From positions 25,266,960 to 25,330,959 of the forward strand of contig NC_092563.1 of NCBI RefSeq assembly GCF_037975245.1: a DNA stretch of 64,000 nucleotides, given 5' to 3'. Positions 48,815 through 62,900 of this stretch are shown piece after piece; position 1 is the stretch's first letter; each line of letters begins with the position of its first letter. Below the pieces are notes generated by a model that saw nothing but the letters and a program-made list of their open reading frames with translations, was not told where the DNA came from and did no database searches. A program made the translations under genes and the position numbers. The DNA comes from Apostichopus japonicus (Eukaryota > Echinodermata > Holothuroidea > Aspidochirotida > Stichopodidae).

Positions 48815-48963
48815 TGGCTGAAAATGCCTCAAAGATCGCTAGAAATGGCACTTCCCAGGCCTTGTAAGTTGCATCTTAGCATTTTCTCTTTGAAATTACT
48901 AGCGATACCATAACAACATACATACCTTCGCCTCCCCCCCCCCCCCCCTTGGCTACGCGCCTG
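48815..48963. mobile_element. right-end fragment of GGCGTA-type element
   Basis: AAATGCCTCAAAGATCGCTA to GAAATTACTAGCGATA matches 20,110-20,195 inside the 18.8-kb element. It then runs through a C tract to TTGGCTACGCGCCTG, the right inverted repeat. No left end is found here. Confidence 0.65.
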
Positions 48964-50848
48964 TATACCAATGACTATAGTTACAAATTTGTTTCAATAC
49001 ACAACATAGTCGGTCCCGGAGTTTTTTGTACACCCCTTGAACAATGGTGAATGTACGCCCAGCTCGTAAAACACCAAAAACAAAATAAAAGATGTCGAGC
49101 GTGAACCCAGTGCCCTTCTTTGGTGATCCCGGAGTGATATAAAATGTCATATCTGCCACCAATTACCTTTTTGGCGTTCTATAGTTTCAGATTTGCAGTT
49201 GAGGAGGTATACGCAGAATAACAGTACAGCAAGCTTTAGTTCTGATTGTTTTCTGGTCGTGTTCGAGCAACCTGCAGACTAGACAGTAGCTTCATAATAA
49301 TTGTAACTAAGCACATTCTGAACCTTTCAGAACTCAGATTACCCGTATAGTATTGTTACCAACTCACCATCACAACTGTTTTCCGATGATGATTCCGAGC
49401 AAACCGATTCGTGGTAGAATTGTCGCTTAGCGACGTGACGCTAAAACGTAGACTACATTTCGAAGTGTTCTAGCACTAGGCCTAGCACTGTAGCAGTTAC
49501 CAGTTACATGCTAATCCCGATCTTACGAAAGTATGCATATGTAATCCTAGCCTTGTCCTTAGTTATTAACGTAAGGTTAACTAGTTATAGCAGCACTACA
49601 GTAGCAAGATAGGCATAGCGAACCAAAACTTGATATTGGCGAAACTATGTTGGGAATCAATACCATTCGGAGTTTATTGGTGTAGTTGGGTTGAAATGTC
49701 GTACTGAATTTATTTTGTAAGTTAAAAAGAGAAGGCTAGACCAAGAGCTCCATACATTAGCCTAAGGCCTATTGTAGAAAATGTATGCCAGTGTGGCTTT
49801 TGGTAACTTTGTGTTTACTTTGCGTACTGTGTTATACCTAGGCCTATGTAGCTGCACTGATAGATACTGATAGATATAATTTTATACTAAAAAGTAAATT
49901 ATATAGCTTATAAGAAACCGGTAAACAAACCACAAAACATATCGTCACAAACAAAAAAGGAATATCATAACACTCAAATATTCTGCACAATCTCCTTTTC
50001 TCATTGCTGTATTGTTTATGTGACATATATATTTATTTAAACTAGTAGTTTACTACCATATTTCAATATTCAAGAAAGATGCTGGAACAATGTTGCTTTT
50101 TGAACTGCTTACAAATGCATTAATTAAGCAGCAGCCAACTATATCCATCTGTAAAGTGGAATATTCATTGTTATGATTGCACAGCATTTCTATTCTTTTT
50201 TATCACCAAATTGGTAGCGTCAAATCTGGTAATGGCAACAAGTGAGATACATTCAAATTAAGAAACAAGTCATTTCTCTGGTCATGACCCAGTAAATCTT
50301 AAAGAGATGTATGGCCATGAACACTTGTTGCAATGATGTAAATCTCATGCTGAATTTGAAAATGGTATTAAAGCACTGAGCCTAAACTAGTTTGAATTGG
50401 GCTTCAGTTTTGAAGAAAAAACTTTCAGAGGGTTGTGCTCATAGGCTAGCCTTCTTACTTAGTGAAGAATGAAATTCAATTTGATATGCCATTGTCCATC
50501 TGACTAAGTTAGGCCTGCGCTTGGCTAGTAGTCTTTCTAACATTAGTCTACTGAGAATTAACAAAAAAGGTGAAAAGTCATTAAAGACTAGGTTATACCT
50601 CTGAAAATGGCACACTTGCATATAAAGTTGTTCCATATCACAGTACTAGCAGCATACTAAACTAAGCACTATCATATCAAAACATATCATACAACTTAAC
50701 TGTGCGAGGTAATTTGAGCAAAACATGAAGGACGTTACGAAAAAGAATTATTAACACTGACTTGAGAGTAATTAGTTTTTTCTTCTGACACTCATCATTT
50801 GTTTTCTACTTCAGCAGTCTCAACTGAAGTGTTATCCAAGCTATTGAT
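48964..50848. other. FBXO15 upstream region
   Basis: No coding exon seen. An acceptor-like CTACTTCAG ends at 50,814, so the 5' UTR is probably spliced from an unseen upstream exon. Confidence 0.4.
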
Positions 50849-50949
50849 ATGACTAATCACCAGGATAAGCTCAACTCTTACTTGAGAAGTCTATCTTTGG
50901 ATAGCAGTTCCAAGGCTAAGAAACATGGAAATCATCTCAGTAGTGTAGG
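50849..50949 (+). CDS. FBXO15: FBXO15 exon 1
   Basis: Start ATG through donor GTAAGT; ends in phase 2. Encodes a Ser/Lys-rich N-terminus. Confidence 0.75.
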
Positions 50950-53900
50950 GTAAGTTCATCCAAAAATGTGTTTTAATTCCAGTCTGAGATGTACTGTTAT
51001 TTGAATGTTTTCACTTCTGCTTCTTGTAAGAATGGAAGAGGGATTGTTGAGTGTATTTGCTTTTTTGTCCTCAAACTAAATTAAAGGGAATCACTGGAAC
51101 CTATAATAAATAATAATAGCAAAACCAAAAACCAGAAACGTAGTTTCTTCTTCTTCTGAGGTAACTTTTCTAAAAAAAAAATCAGAAAATCAGGAACAAG
51201 TTGACCAAACTCCTTTGCTGGCTAGTACAGTGATCTCAATGTCATGTTTTAAATGTAAGGCCACATGAACATATTAAATTTATAAGGAACTTTAAGGAAA
51301 CTCTACAGTTGTCACTCATTGAACAAATTTTACCATTTTATACTTGAATGTGTGTTCAAGTTTTGGTGTGGGGGAGTTCACAGTACAATCCTTTATGGTC
51401 ATAATGCCCAGCTTCAATGCATACCTTTATGGGAGGGGTGAATGTTTATTACCCAAGGTGAAACAGTAAAAGTAATAAACACATGAATACAGCATTATTT
51501 CATAAGAAATCCTGAACGAAAGACAGAATTGAGCATCATCAGTATGATCTCATAACAGCTGGTTGCATGAAGAGGGATTTTTCATGAATGACCTCATCAT
51601 ATTACAGAGGTTGGTTGCATAAAATGGACCTGTCATTATGTCCTATTTAATACAGAGTCCCGCTACGTTAAATTAAACTACAGGGGCCGGCTGAGGAACA
51701 AGGTTGTGCTAGGGCCACCTTTTAGAGTGACTGACTCCATAATGGGAACGTGTCAATATGACTTCATCATATTACAGATGCTGGCTTCATAAATTCATAA
51801 AAGTTTCTTAAAACTTAAAAATGTATAATTGATATTTCTTTTCTATTAATAGGTTTGACAAAGAGACACCTGAGGTTGTGACTGATTCATCAAAGTTAAA
51901 ACCCAGAAAGGCACCTCCCAAACTGAAGCTCAACTCACTGAAGCGGTTTAATAAGAAGACACATACAGTTCATGAGTAAGTAATTGTATGTATGTTAGTA
52001 TTTTAGATCCTCCTGCAAGCAGGAACTCGCGAAGAAGCCATCATTGGCTTATCAAAGCCGCAAGCTGACTGAAGTCAGTCTCTTAGATTCATATTTAATG
52101 TTCATGATTATGAATTGTCAATTGTCAACAACTCTGTAACTGGACGACATACATTAATCTTGGAGTGACTCAACTCGGGACCTTATGATTGAAAGGCACC
52201 GGCGTTAACCACTGAGCTAATACTCCTATGTAATTTGAAGGGTTAATCAGAACAGAGCACACATAGTGCATACCACTTATGAAAAATGTGATAGGCTATG
52301 AGTAAGCTGTTTAATGTCGGAAACCAATGTAAAGTCAAAGTCAAAGGAATAAGGGTTTTGCAATTGCTGAATGTCAAATATTGAAGCTCTTCATACCAAC
52401 TAACAATTGCCTCAAGTGGTTACACCAACTAACAATTGCCAGTGTCTACACTGTTAATATGCTACATTGGAAATATGACCAAAATACCAAGTGAAAGCAA
52501 AATATTCCAGATCTAGTGGTTACATGACGTCACAGATTTGAATGCTCCTAGACGCAATATCTAAGGATATCTCGCAAATCTTGCAAGATTTTCTTAGTTG
52601 TTTGGGAGCATTGATCATCACAGAGATATTTCATATATAGCTAAGTATGATGGTTTTGTTTGTACCCATTAAAGTTTATAGGATGTACAGGGAACAATTT
52701 ATCCAGTATCGCATCACAAAATGCTATGCAAAGTGGTCAAATTGATATGCAAAGTGGTCAAATTGATATGCAAAATGGTCAAATTGATATGCAAAATGGT
52801 CAAATTGATATGCAAAATGGTCAAATTGATATGCAAAATGGTCAAATTGATATGCAAAATGGTCAAATTGATATGCAAAATGGTCAAATTGATACATAAG
52901 TCCAAAGGTGTGTAGCAATTTTTTACACAGGAACACATAGTATTTTATGTAAGAAAATTCATAGCCTTCAATTAAAGCTGCTACAAAAATATTGAACACT
53001 AAATTATTCTCTGAAATACACAGAAAATAGCATAAAACTATCTATGACATCATTGTGATAATTTAACATTGAGATTTAACAATCTGGTCATTTTCCAGTT
53101 TACCAACAGAGGTTCTTGTGAGCATTTTTAAGCTATTGACTCCGCATGACCTTATGACCTGCTCGTGTGTCTGCCAAAGGTGGATGGAACTAGCTGGAGA
53201 TAAGTAAGTAAAATACAAAATATGCTGAGGTTTGGAAGCATTATACTACCTGTATCTCCTGGGTGTGACCTTTTATTTGACCTGTAAAATATTGCAGGTC
53301 TTGCAACCCCTGGGCAGTGACCATGACCTGGGAAAATTGTAGGGCTTGTAACCCTGGGTGTGATCATGGTTTTGAAAACATTGTTGGGCTAATAACCACT
53401 GGTTGTGACTTCTACCTGGTAAATACTGTGAGGCTAACCTAACCTGGGAAACATTGGACTTGTAACCCCTAGGTGTGACCATGGTTCAAGAAGTATTGTC
53501 TGACTTGTAACCCCTTAGAGTGACCATGGCTTAAGTAATTTTTTAAATAATAATGGTTAAAAAGTTAAAGCATTATTTCTTTTTCTCTCTCAACTTTACA
53601 GTTTCTCTTTCAATTGCCTTTAGATATCTACAGCCCAATAAACTGCTACAAACTTGACTATGTTAATTGATTATGAATTTGAATTGTTATGCCATTCGAA
53701 TACCTGAAATGGTTTCAAATACCTTACTAATGTGACGATTTTACTTAGGTTTTTGATATGTCGGGTAATTTCATGAGGTGGATATGTCCTTTTTCAAGAC
53801 AGTAACTTGTTATCCTTTGTGAAATATTACAGCAATATATGGTATCCAGCAATGGACATTGAACTAGGTATAATTCTCATTAGAACCTATGTATTTAGTT

Positions 53901-56900
53901 CCTTGCCGTAGGCAAAATGAATCCATTCCATGGTGATGGTGGGTGTGTGTAGCTTTTATGCCTAGACTTGTAAACATAACTTTTGATGGGAATATTATCA
54001 CTCGGGTTGGTGTGTGGGGCCATCAGAATAATGTTGCTATGGGTGAGAGATTTGTTCCCCTAATTGGAACCACTTAGGGCAGGGCCTTTCCTTTAACAGA
54101 AAGAACAGTGTGAGAGTAGTCTATGGAACCAACCATAGACAATTATTGGCTTTAAGTATGTTCTATTTTCCTGCATTCATTCATTCTCATATTTTCTCAA
54201 TAGTTTACTTTGGCAGCCACTATACAAACGGTTCAAGCTACCACAGCCTGGGAGACCTGACTCTGTGTATACCATTCATGCTGGCATTAAATGGAAGACC
54301 GCTTTTATGGAAAGGTATTTACTATGTACATAAGAGAATGGGGGGGGGGATGCATTACATGGAAGGCAGCATTCGTTAAATGCTAAAATTTAGGGCTTAG
54401 GTAATGAATTGACATGTTGTGGTGCAAGTAGGCCCTTTAACACAAACACAGTATCCTTGCTATCACATTGTTTCCAAGCCCTGAATGTTCTTAAATAATG
54501 TTGAAATTAAACTCACTAGGCAGCTTGCAGTTTGCCATGAATATATCACTTCACTACTTATTAAATGTCTGTTTTGGACAGTGTAAGGCAATATATAGTG
54601 GAGCAAATAACAATGAGTTTGCTGTTTCAGTTGAAGTCATTTGTTACCTGACATATTCATTGATTATAGAATATATGCAATAATAATCAAACGTTACTGT
54701 TGTATATACATCATACATACTGTATGTACGTTGGTGTATTGGCATATTTGTATTACAAGTTTATTTACTACATATTTCCAACAGATAAGTTCATCATTAG
54801 CAAACTACTCATGAACTAAATAGTAATTTGAATATGAGATAATTTAATACTACTAGTGTTGACTTGACGTTAGGATGATTTACTTCGCTCCTCGCTTACC
54901 TGTCTCCTCACAACCTATTTGTCTTTATTTGGACTTTGTTTTCAGATGCATACAAAGGAGAAATGTTCGTTTAAAAAATCTCCTTAAGAAGAAAGATCCC
55001 TACACGACCCTACCAGCAAATATAGATATGATGTTAAGGTAAGTGTTTTGGTCCTCTATTCAGCCCTTCTAGCATACATGGGTTCGATGATGAGGAGATG
55101 TTTTAGATACCCATCTGCAGTACAAATATCTAAGATGTTGCACGATATTAGCATTTTAAACCATTTTAAATTTGGTTATTTAGCTTTTTAAAGGATATTT
55201 TGGTGGATAACATTTATTTGACTGATGAAAGAGGAACAAATTTGAAGCATCCTTGTCAAATTTGCAATTCAGTTCCTACATATGTTGCCTTCATTAGGCA
55301 TGGATAATTGAAATTGTCATTGTTTGTAGCGGTAGTGAACTTGAAGCAAACAAGTATGATGTCATAGTTCAACGCCAACAGTAAACTGTTTTGTTTTACA
55401 TTATGTTTTACCTTGGATTGGATAGGGTTCCAACTTTTACCTAGGGGATGTAAAGTTAACAGTGTTTACCAAGGATGGTAGTAAATTCAAAGTGAGATGC
55501 ATCCAAATTTGGAGGAGAAATTTGTAAGCACATTTTTCAAGACGAAACACAAAACAGATTTGTTTGTGTGCTTCTATGATATCACGTTTCACATTCCACC
55601 ACCTGGGATACTTAAAAAATGTTCCTATGTAATCTGTCAAAATTTCAATTTTCCTCTGGACTTTCTTTGAAGGTTCTGAGCTCAGAAATATACTTTAGCT
55701 GATTACTTTGTGCTAGTTTGTGCATATTCTTGGTGATATTTCTTTTAGTTTATGTCCAAGGTTACTTTGCCTATATGTATGTCAAAAGTGTCTTAAAGGC
55801 TTTGCCATCTGGATGGGGCTAATATTGTTAACTGAAAGATTGAAGGCTTGTGGTTTTAAGCTGTGGAGGTTGATTAAAGGCAAAATTAAAGTTTTTTTCT
55901 GTCAACAAGTTGCAAGTTTATGATGTGTTCGAAATGAGTTGAAAATTTCTTCCATTAATTGATGCAAAGACCTTTTCTTTCAACAAAATTCAAGATTTAT
56001 GCTAACTTTTAATACTACCTTTGAAAGTTGTTCTATGTTTTAAGTGATTTTGAAGATTACTGCTCCTCATCCATATTCATCCATGTTCTGCATAGTCATT
56101 AGATTAATCTCTCTTGCAACTAATTCCTGTATAGCAGCTGCACAGGGCCTTTGAGGGTGACTTTGGTAATTACCACAATGAACACATCCACTCCTTTCTC
56201 CATCTGTATTTACTTTGTGCTGATGATAATTAGTCTTGATTATGTATAATTGGTTTCATACATGCATGGTAAAGTTGATTTTGGTTTGCTGTAAGAGGTG
56301 ATTATCATTCATATACAGGTTCTCTGTAAGGATCAAATTTCCAATCATTTTACTGGACATCGCTAAAAAAGGTAACCTACACGCACTGTGAAATACTTCA
56401 CAAAGGATCTTATACTTATTCTTCCCACTTTTACAGGAACTTTGGAGTTGAGTGGAATCTTGTTTTTATAGATCGAAATGATACAGAACATGTTTACGCT
56501 CACTCGGATGTTTTCAAATTTAATACATCTGTGACGATCAGGTGGTACAGCCTGGAATTCCTCTCACTGGAAAACATTCACAGCATACGTTTTACTGCCA
56601 AAGCACCTATCTTGTTCGAAAAAGATGGCTTGCCGGTACCAGGATGGTAAGTATGCAGAGATTTTGAACTGTGATATATTGTAGTTGTTTTCATGCTATT
56701 TCTATGCTGACATGTTGTCAAAACCCAGTTCCATCTAGCCCAGAGTTGTCCAACCTTCTTCAGAGGAGGGCCACATGGAATGATTATGATGAAGGAGGGG
56801 GCCGCATGAACCCTACGCTCGATTTTTCGATTTTTTTGCGCGAAGCCCAAGGCAACAAAATGTGAGCACTGCGTGCGGAGCGCACTGATTTATTTTCCTT

Positions 56901-59900
56901 CCTGATAAAACAGATGAATAAAGTCCAGCCGGCACCCCCCCTCCCCTCCGCTGAGAGAGTGTCACACAAACTGACCTGTATGCAGTTTTTTTGGACCCAG
57001 AAGGTTCGAATGATTGATTATATAGCTTCAAATTGTTATCAATAAATCTGCTCACTAAATTTCACACCGTAGAGCATCGCTGGCGGGCCGGACGCAACCC
57101 TGCGGCCGGCCGGACTGTGGCCCGCTGGCCGTAGGTTGGACAACCCTGATCTAGCCCCTCCCCTCCCTCCTTTCTTGCCAATTACAATTGAAAAAACCCA
57201 AACAATTGCAAAGTTAATCTTCATAAACTAAAAGTAAATGAGTATAATTATTCATAATTTGGACATGTCTAGATTACAAAACAATCATGACCCCATGCAG
57301 TGCATCACACATTGGCAGCATGGTTATTCACCTAACCCTAAAGTGACGACAAATCATCAAAGTTTTTTTATATCCCTTAATCTGTCAAACTCTTGACTTT
57401 TCATTCGAAATTTCAATGAAAAGGCTGAAACAGTTTATTTGAACCTTTTGTTACTCTTACGTACCTACACTACACTACCTTAATACTTAGTACACCACCA
57501 TACTGAATATCACCCTCATCACAAATTTCAAGGATAGTTGACATTAAGTATTTGATAGTTTGAGATGGTTTGAGATAAATCAATCCAAAAAAATGTGGGG
57601 CTTATTTTCCTTTCAGTTCTTAGTCGATTTATTCACACTTAACTTAATAAGCTTTCGTGCTGTGATCTAAGCTCTCTCAAGCAAAGTATGAAACTTCTGC
57701 CAACATTTCCCATACTGTGATATTTTCTAGTCAAATTATGTAGGAATTATTACGCTTTGCTTACAGAACACTTCAATATCACAACTTAATATCCAAAGTT
57801 TTATTTTTGCTTTTGATGACCAAACTGCTATGGTCACATGAAGTATTATTTACACAGTTTAACTAGTGTTTCCTTTTTATGATTTCTAAATATAGTCCAC
57901 AGAAAAGCTCTTTGCTTCTAAGTATCCCATGGACTGGAAAACAAGACAAATTTACAGCAGTTGAAGATGAGACCCTGAAACTTCACATAATCCATCCTGG
58001 TGTGGTTATAGCAACATGGAAGGTAGGAGTTATTCTGCTGATTGGTAACCCAGACACCAATGCCAGTCTTGATACTGATATTAATGTATGTATGTATCTA
58101 TGTATTTATGTATGTATTTTAGATCCTCCTGCAAGCAGGAATTCGCCAAGAAGCCATCATTGGTTTATCAAAGCCGCAAGCTGACTGAAGTCAGTCTCTT
58201 AGATTCATATTTAACGTCCATGATTATGAATTGTCAATTGTCAACAACTCTGTAACTGGACGACATACATTAATCTTGGAGTGACTCGAACTCGGGACCT
58301 TATGATTGAAAGGCACTGGCATTAACCACTGAGCTTTTACACTCCTTATCATTAATGGTTCATAACCATATCCCATTTCCAGCTGGTTTCCATAATTAAT
58401 AACCATATAAACCATTTCTATAATCTTGTCCTATTTCCAGCTAATTACCATAGTTAGCAATGTCCCGTTTCTTGCTGGTTGGAGTTCATAACCATCACCA
58501 ATTTCCAGCTTGTTGGAGTGTATAGTATCCTGTTTTCAGCTCTTGATATTAACAAATGAAAACAAATGACATGGTTGATGCCCACAAGGGAGTGCTATAA
58601 TTAGGAGCTGGCAGTCTCTGAATTTTTCTGGTTCTCACTTAATTCTTGGACAAATTTATCTCACTTGCTCTACAATAGTCAATTTTTATTTTGAATTTTG
58701 AGCACATTGTATGGCAAGGAGTCACAAAGCCAACTGGCTTTCTGGTTATACTATGTCACTAATTAGACTTTGTCAACATGATAACCAATTCCTGGCACCT
58801 TTGTTAATAAGTTGTGGGATTAGACAATAGATAGTCCCTCCTCATTTGGTGTGCACAAGTTCATGAATATTAACAAGTATGGCTTGCCACACTATGAATA
58901 TGTTTGGTCATCGAAACCACTGAACGTTATCATTTTCTGGTTCACCAACAGGATGGTGGGGATATTGCTTTTGTTTCTCTGTGTCTTCATAAGTTTACAC
59001 TGATGGAGAGAATACTGTTTGGCCACCAAACAAGGTATGTCTGACCTAAATCATCATGGATGAGTTTGATCATTAAAGGGATAGCGAAGGCTGAGAATGA
59101 AATATTGTATAAACCCCAAGCTTGTGAAATCAAGCACATTGATCCAACTGCAGCTTAATAGCATGCTTCAATGTTGAGATATCAAATATTACAGATATGC
59201 TTTATTCACTTTATTTGGGTGATTAACTTGCACAATATTCTGTGATTGTTTCATTCATTTACTACACCAACAGCTGGCATATTTTCTTTGAAACTTGAAT
59301 GATGGAATAACCATGTAAAATAATTGAATTCTGTGACAGTTTGTTATTTTATGTTGTAATGTGTCATCACATGACTTCTTCGCAACTTAACAGGGACTGA
59401 AAATATGAAGGGGTCTGCTTTATGTGAGATAAAAATAATGATGCCTCTGAGTGTTTCAGGGGTGCTGCTCAAATGCTCAAGTTTAGAACACCTCATTTTA
59501 AAATGAGGTGTAAATGAATTGTGTAAATAATAAACAATCAATGCTTACATTGAAGCTGTTTCTACGAACGGAAGGCAAACCATGTAAAATCAAATTAATC
59601 AGGACGGATTTACAGTTCAAGAATATTCCTGGGACAGACTTCATAAACATGGGGGACATTTCCGGGGACAGAACACAAAATCGGGGGACTGTCTCCAGAA
59701 ATCGAGGAAGTCTGGTAACCCTCGATTATCTGCACAGGAAGATACACATGTTTTGTGCCGGGGTATGTACGTGAAAGGGGATACTCTCAAGTGAAGAACA
59801 GGTGGGTAGTATCCCACATGGATACATACGCTACATTGGGTGGACATTGGGTGGATATTGGGTGGACATTGGGTGGACATTGGGTGGACAGGTGAACTTG

Positions 59901-62900
59901 TTCTTCCCATCCCACGTCTGTTCATATGTCAGCTGCTAAACACTTGGTTCTGTTTTTCACAGGATTTACCAACACACTCATAACAAACCAGCAGCAGATG
60001 ATGTTGATAACCATTATGGTGAGTATGAAGGACCATTCTCTTCAAGCCCTGTCTTTAAGGGAAATAGAATGAAGGAATAACTGCAGGCACAGAATGACAG
60101 GTTGACTGAAGGCACAAAATTAACTTTGATATATTGTAGAGCGATAAAAACCACTGATATCTGTCCAGGGTTGTATTCCTATACCTGTACCACTTTTGAG
60201 ATATGACTAAGGGCCATCGATTAAAACGGCGGGACTAGTTAGTCTAACTCCATATGAATACACAAGACTGATGGTCTCAAGTCACAAGTTTACAATGTAA
60301 CAAGATGGTGTTGAATGTTATTCGAGGGTGCTCTGTGGTACATATGAAGTTAAAGGAACATGTTTTGGTGCTATTAGAATTTGTAAAACTATGGACTAAT
60401 GTTACATAGCATTTTGACCTGCACAGCGGAGCCAATGTCATCAGTTAAGCCCTATAAATACAGGAGTGTGGCAGAGACTAAACATATTTTAGAGCTGAAA
60501 AGCAATAAAACTGGAATAGCTGTAGAAACGTTTACTAGCACTCCAGTTTTCTTTTCTTTTTCTTTTTCTTTTTACTACGAAGACTAAAATTCTACTTAAA
60601 GTCATCCTTTAACAGTGGTGAGAAATAATCCACATACACATTTATATAATATACTGCAGTAATGGAATTTTAATGTAATTTATAATCTTTAAACATTCTT
60701 CCACTTACACATTAGTATTTCCCTCTTAAAAATAATGTATCTGTTCTTACTGAGGGTTTCTGGCATTGTTTTATTATCACTCACTAGGATTTTGTTGTCA
60801 TTGCTGGATATCCATTCTACAAACCAGTCTGTGATTTGCCACTAAAGAGCCTGTGTAAGAGACTGTGTAAAAAAAGTGGGCCTGACGTTTCAATCCTAGC
60901 AGGATCTTCTTCAGAGGCTGAATGACAAGTGTCATTTAGTCTCTGAAGAAGATCCTGCTAGGATCGAATTGTCAGGCCCACTTACTTTGTCACACTTAAG
61001 ATTGTACTCTCTGCATGATTTTGTGACCTTTGTCCTAGCAGTGCAGCCCAATTTTGATCCTCGTTAGTATTGTTGTAAGATTGCATCAGTGACTTCATGG
61101 CAGCGTTGAACCTAATTAAACATTGACTCTTGTAATAAGCTTGCAGGACCCAAAATAGTTCCAAGCCAGCACAGACTATACAGATTTCAAAACTTTCAAA
61201 AACATGCCATTTTCATCTATACTTTTCCTACTATCCAGAAATATGAACAAGAAATGCAAAATTATTTGTTAACTACCATTAAATACTCCATGACCAAACT
61301 GTGCCACTCAAACATATTGCATATTGCAACATGATATTACTCTGACCTTTTCTTCAGGTTTACATGACTTTCAGTGCAATGTTGAATTGAGACAGCAGAG
61401 GGCTCTTTGCTGGACTGAGCGCTTCACTGGTCTCCACTGTTCTAAAGAAGTAATAAGTAAGTATTGAAATTGAAATTAAGAGGACAGATTAGCAGGTTCT
61501 TCAAACTGTAGGCTTAATTAGCTTCAATCTGTGTTTAATCTCGTTAAAGAGTAAAACAAAGTCAAAAGCTCTCATTATATAACGTAAATGAATTATTATT
61601 GCTCACCTGATAATCTTTCCTAATCTCACAAGTTTAAGTTGTTGCATGGCTGGTTTTGTAAGAGTCACTAATTGTCATGAAGGACAAAAATCAGCAGTTG
61701 CAGATTAAATTAACATTTTCAATTTATTTACAGAGGACGGTGTGGTACGACTCAATTTGATCAAGACTGAGAAGGAACAAGAACACTCGCACTTGAACAA
61801 GAAGCTATGTTTGCCTTGGAAGACTGATGTCTTTAAAGGTGTTTTTCCTGTAAGTAAACACAAGATTGAACTGTATTTGGCTTATTCAAGCCTCAGGTGT
61901 CTTCTTAAATGACTATATTTTAGGTACCTTCAAGGAATTTGTTAAGACAGGAAATTCTTTTCTCACAATTAAGGTGCTTGCAGATGTCCAAAGACCAAAC
62001 TAGCTTTTTATGCATTCTTAACATAAATAAATGGAGTATCATGTGTCACATTAAAAATTGTTGCAAAAAAAGTACCTTTTCCATATAATATAAATTGCCA
62101 AAGTTGCATCAATGTGCTTTTGTTTTACCTGCTTTGTAATAATTCATGATTTTGGTCGGGCAAAGCCACTGAATATGACACACACTAAAACTATAGTGTA
62201 GCAGATCTCAGTCATGCTAGCTTGCAACTGGCTGTTAATGGATGAAAATATTAAACTCTAAGAATTTCAGGTCCCAGACATTTTTTATATTATTAGGAGC
62301 ATTAGGCATTAGGAGCATGACTAGTCATGAATTGCACTGCTTTGATACAGTATCAAATAACATTCTTTTATACTCCTAGCAGGTGTGTCATTTTGCTAAA
62401 TGATTTCTCTCATACCAACAAGAGATTTCATCCTGATCATGTCTCTTTATTGACCATGGACGCATAATTTTGATTTACTCTCTTGTATATTTCAGAACAT
62501 TTGTATACTAGATATGACACTCTTTGATGAATTTATGGAGCCATTCTGGTGTGTAAGGTAAGGCTATCGCACATTCAGAGCCTGGTGTATAGTGCAACTA
62601 CTGTAGTATCTTCTTTACAAACAAGTTAATGCTGTAAGGTAATGTCCATGTGGTAGACAATCTCTGGTAAGTCTCCAGAGCAATGTATGTACACCGTACT
62701 AACCCAGCAATGTATTCATTCTAAGACACGTGTGCTGTGCGTGCGTGGCATTTATTGTACCAATGAATTCAGTACTTGATGCCTGGACAATTGATCATTT
62801 ATGAATAATATAATAATAATATTGAGGATTGATAAAGTGCAGACATATCCACCATTAACGGTGCTCAAGGCGAATAACAGTATTACCCTGGTCAACGATA

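Larger units (their letters stand above)
60836..60985. mobile_element. Penelope-tail palindrome
   Basis: Two inverted copies of the hammerhead region almost touch (centre near 60,930, ATGACAAGTGTCAT), giving a near-perfect ~105-bp palindrome in FBXO15 intron 9. The left copy extends a little into the shared tail (CACTAAAGAGCCTGTGTAAG). Confidence 0.8.
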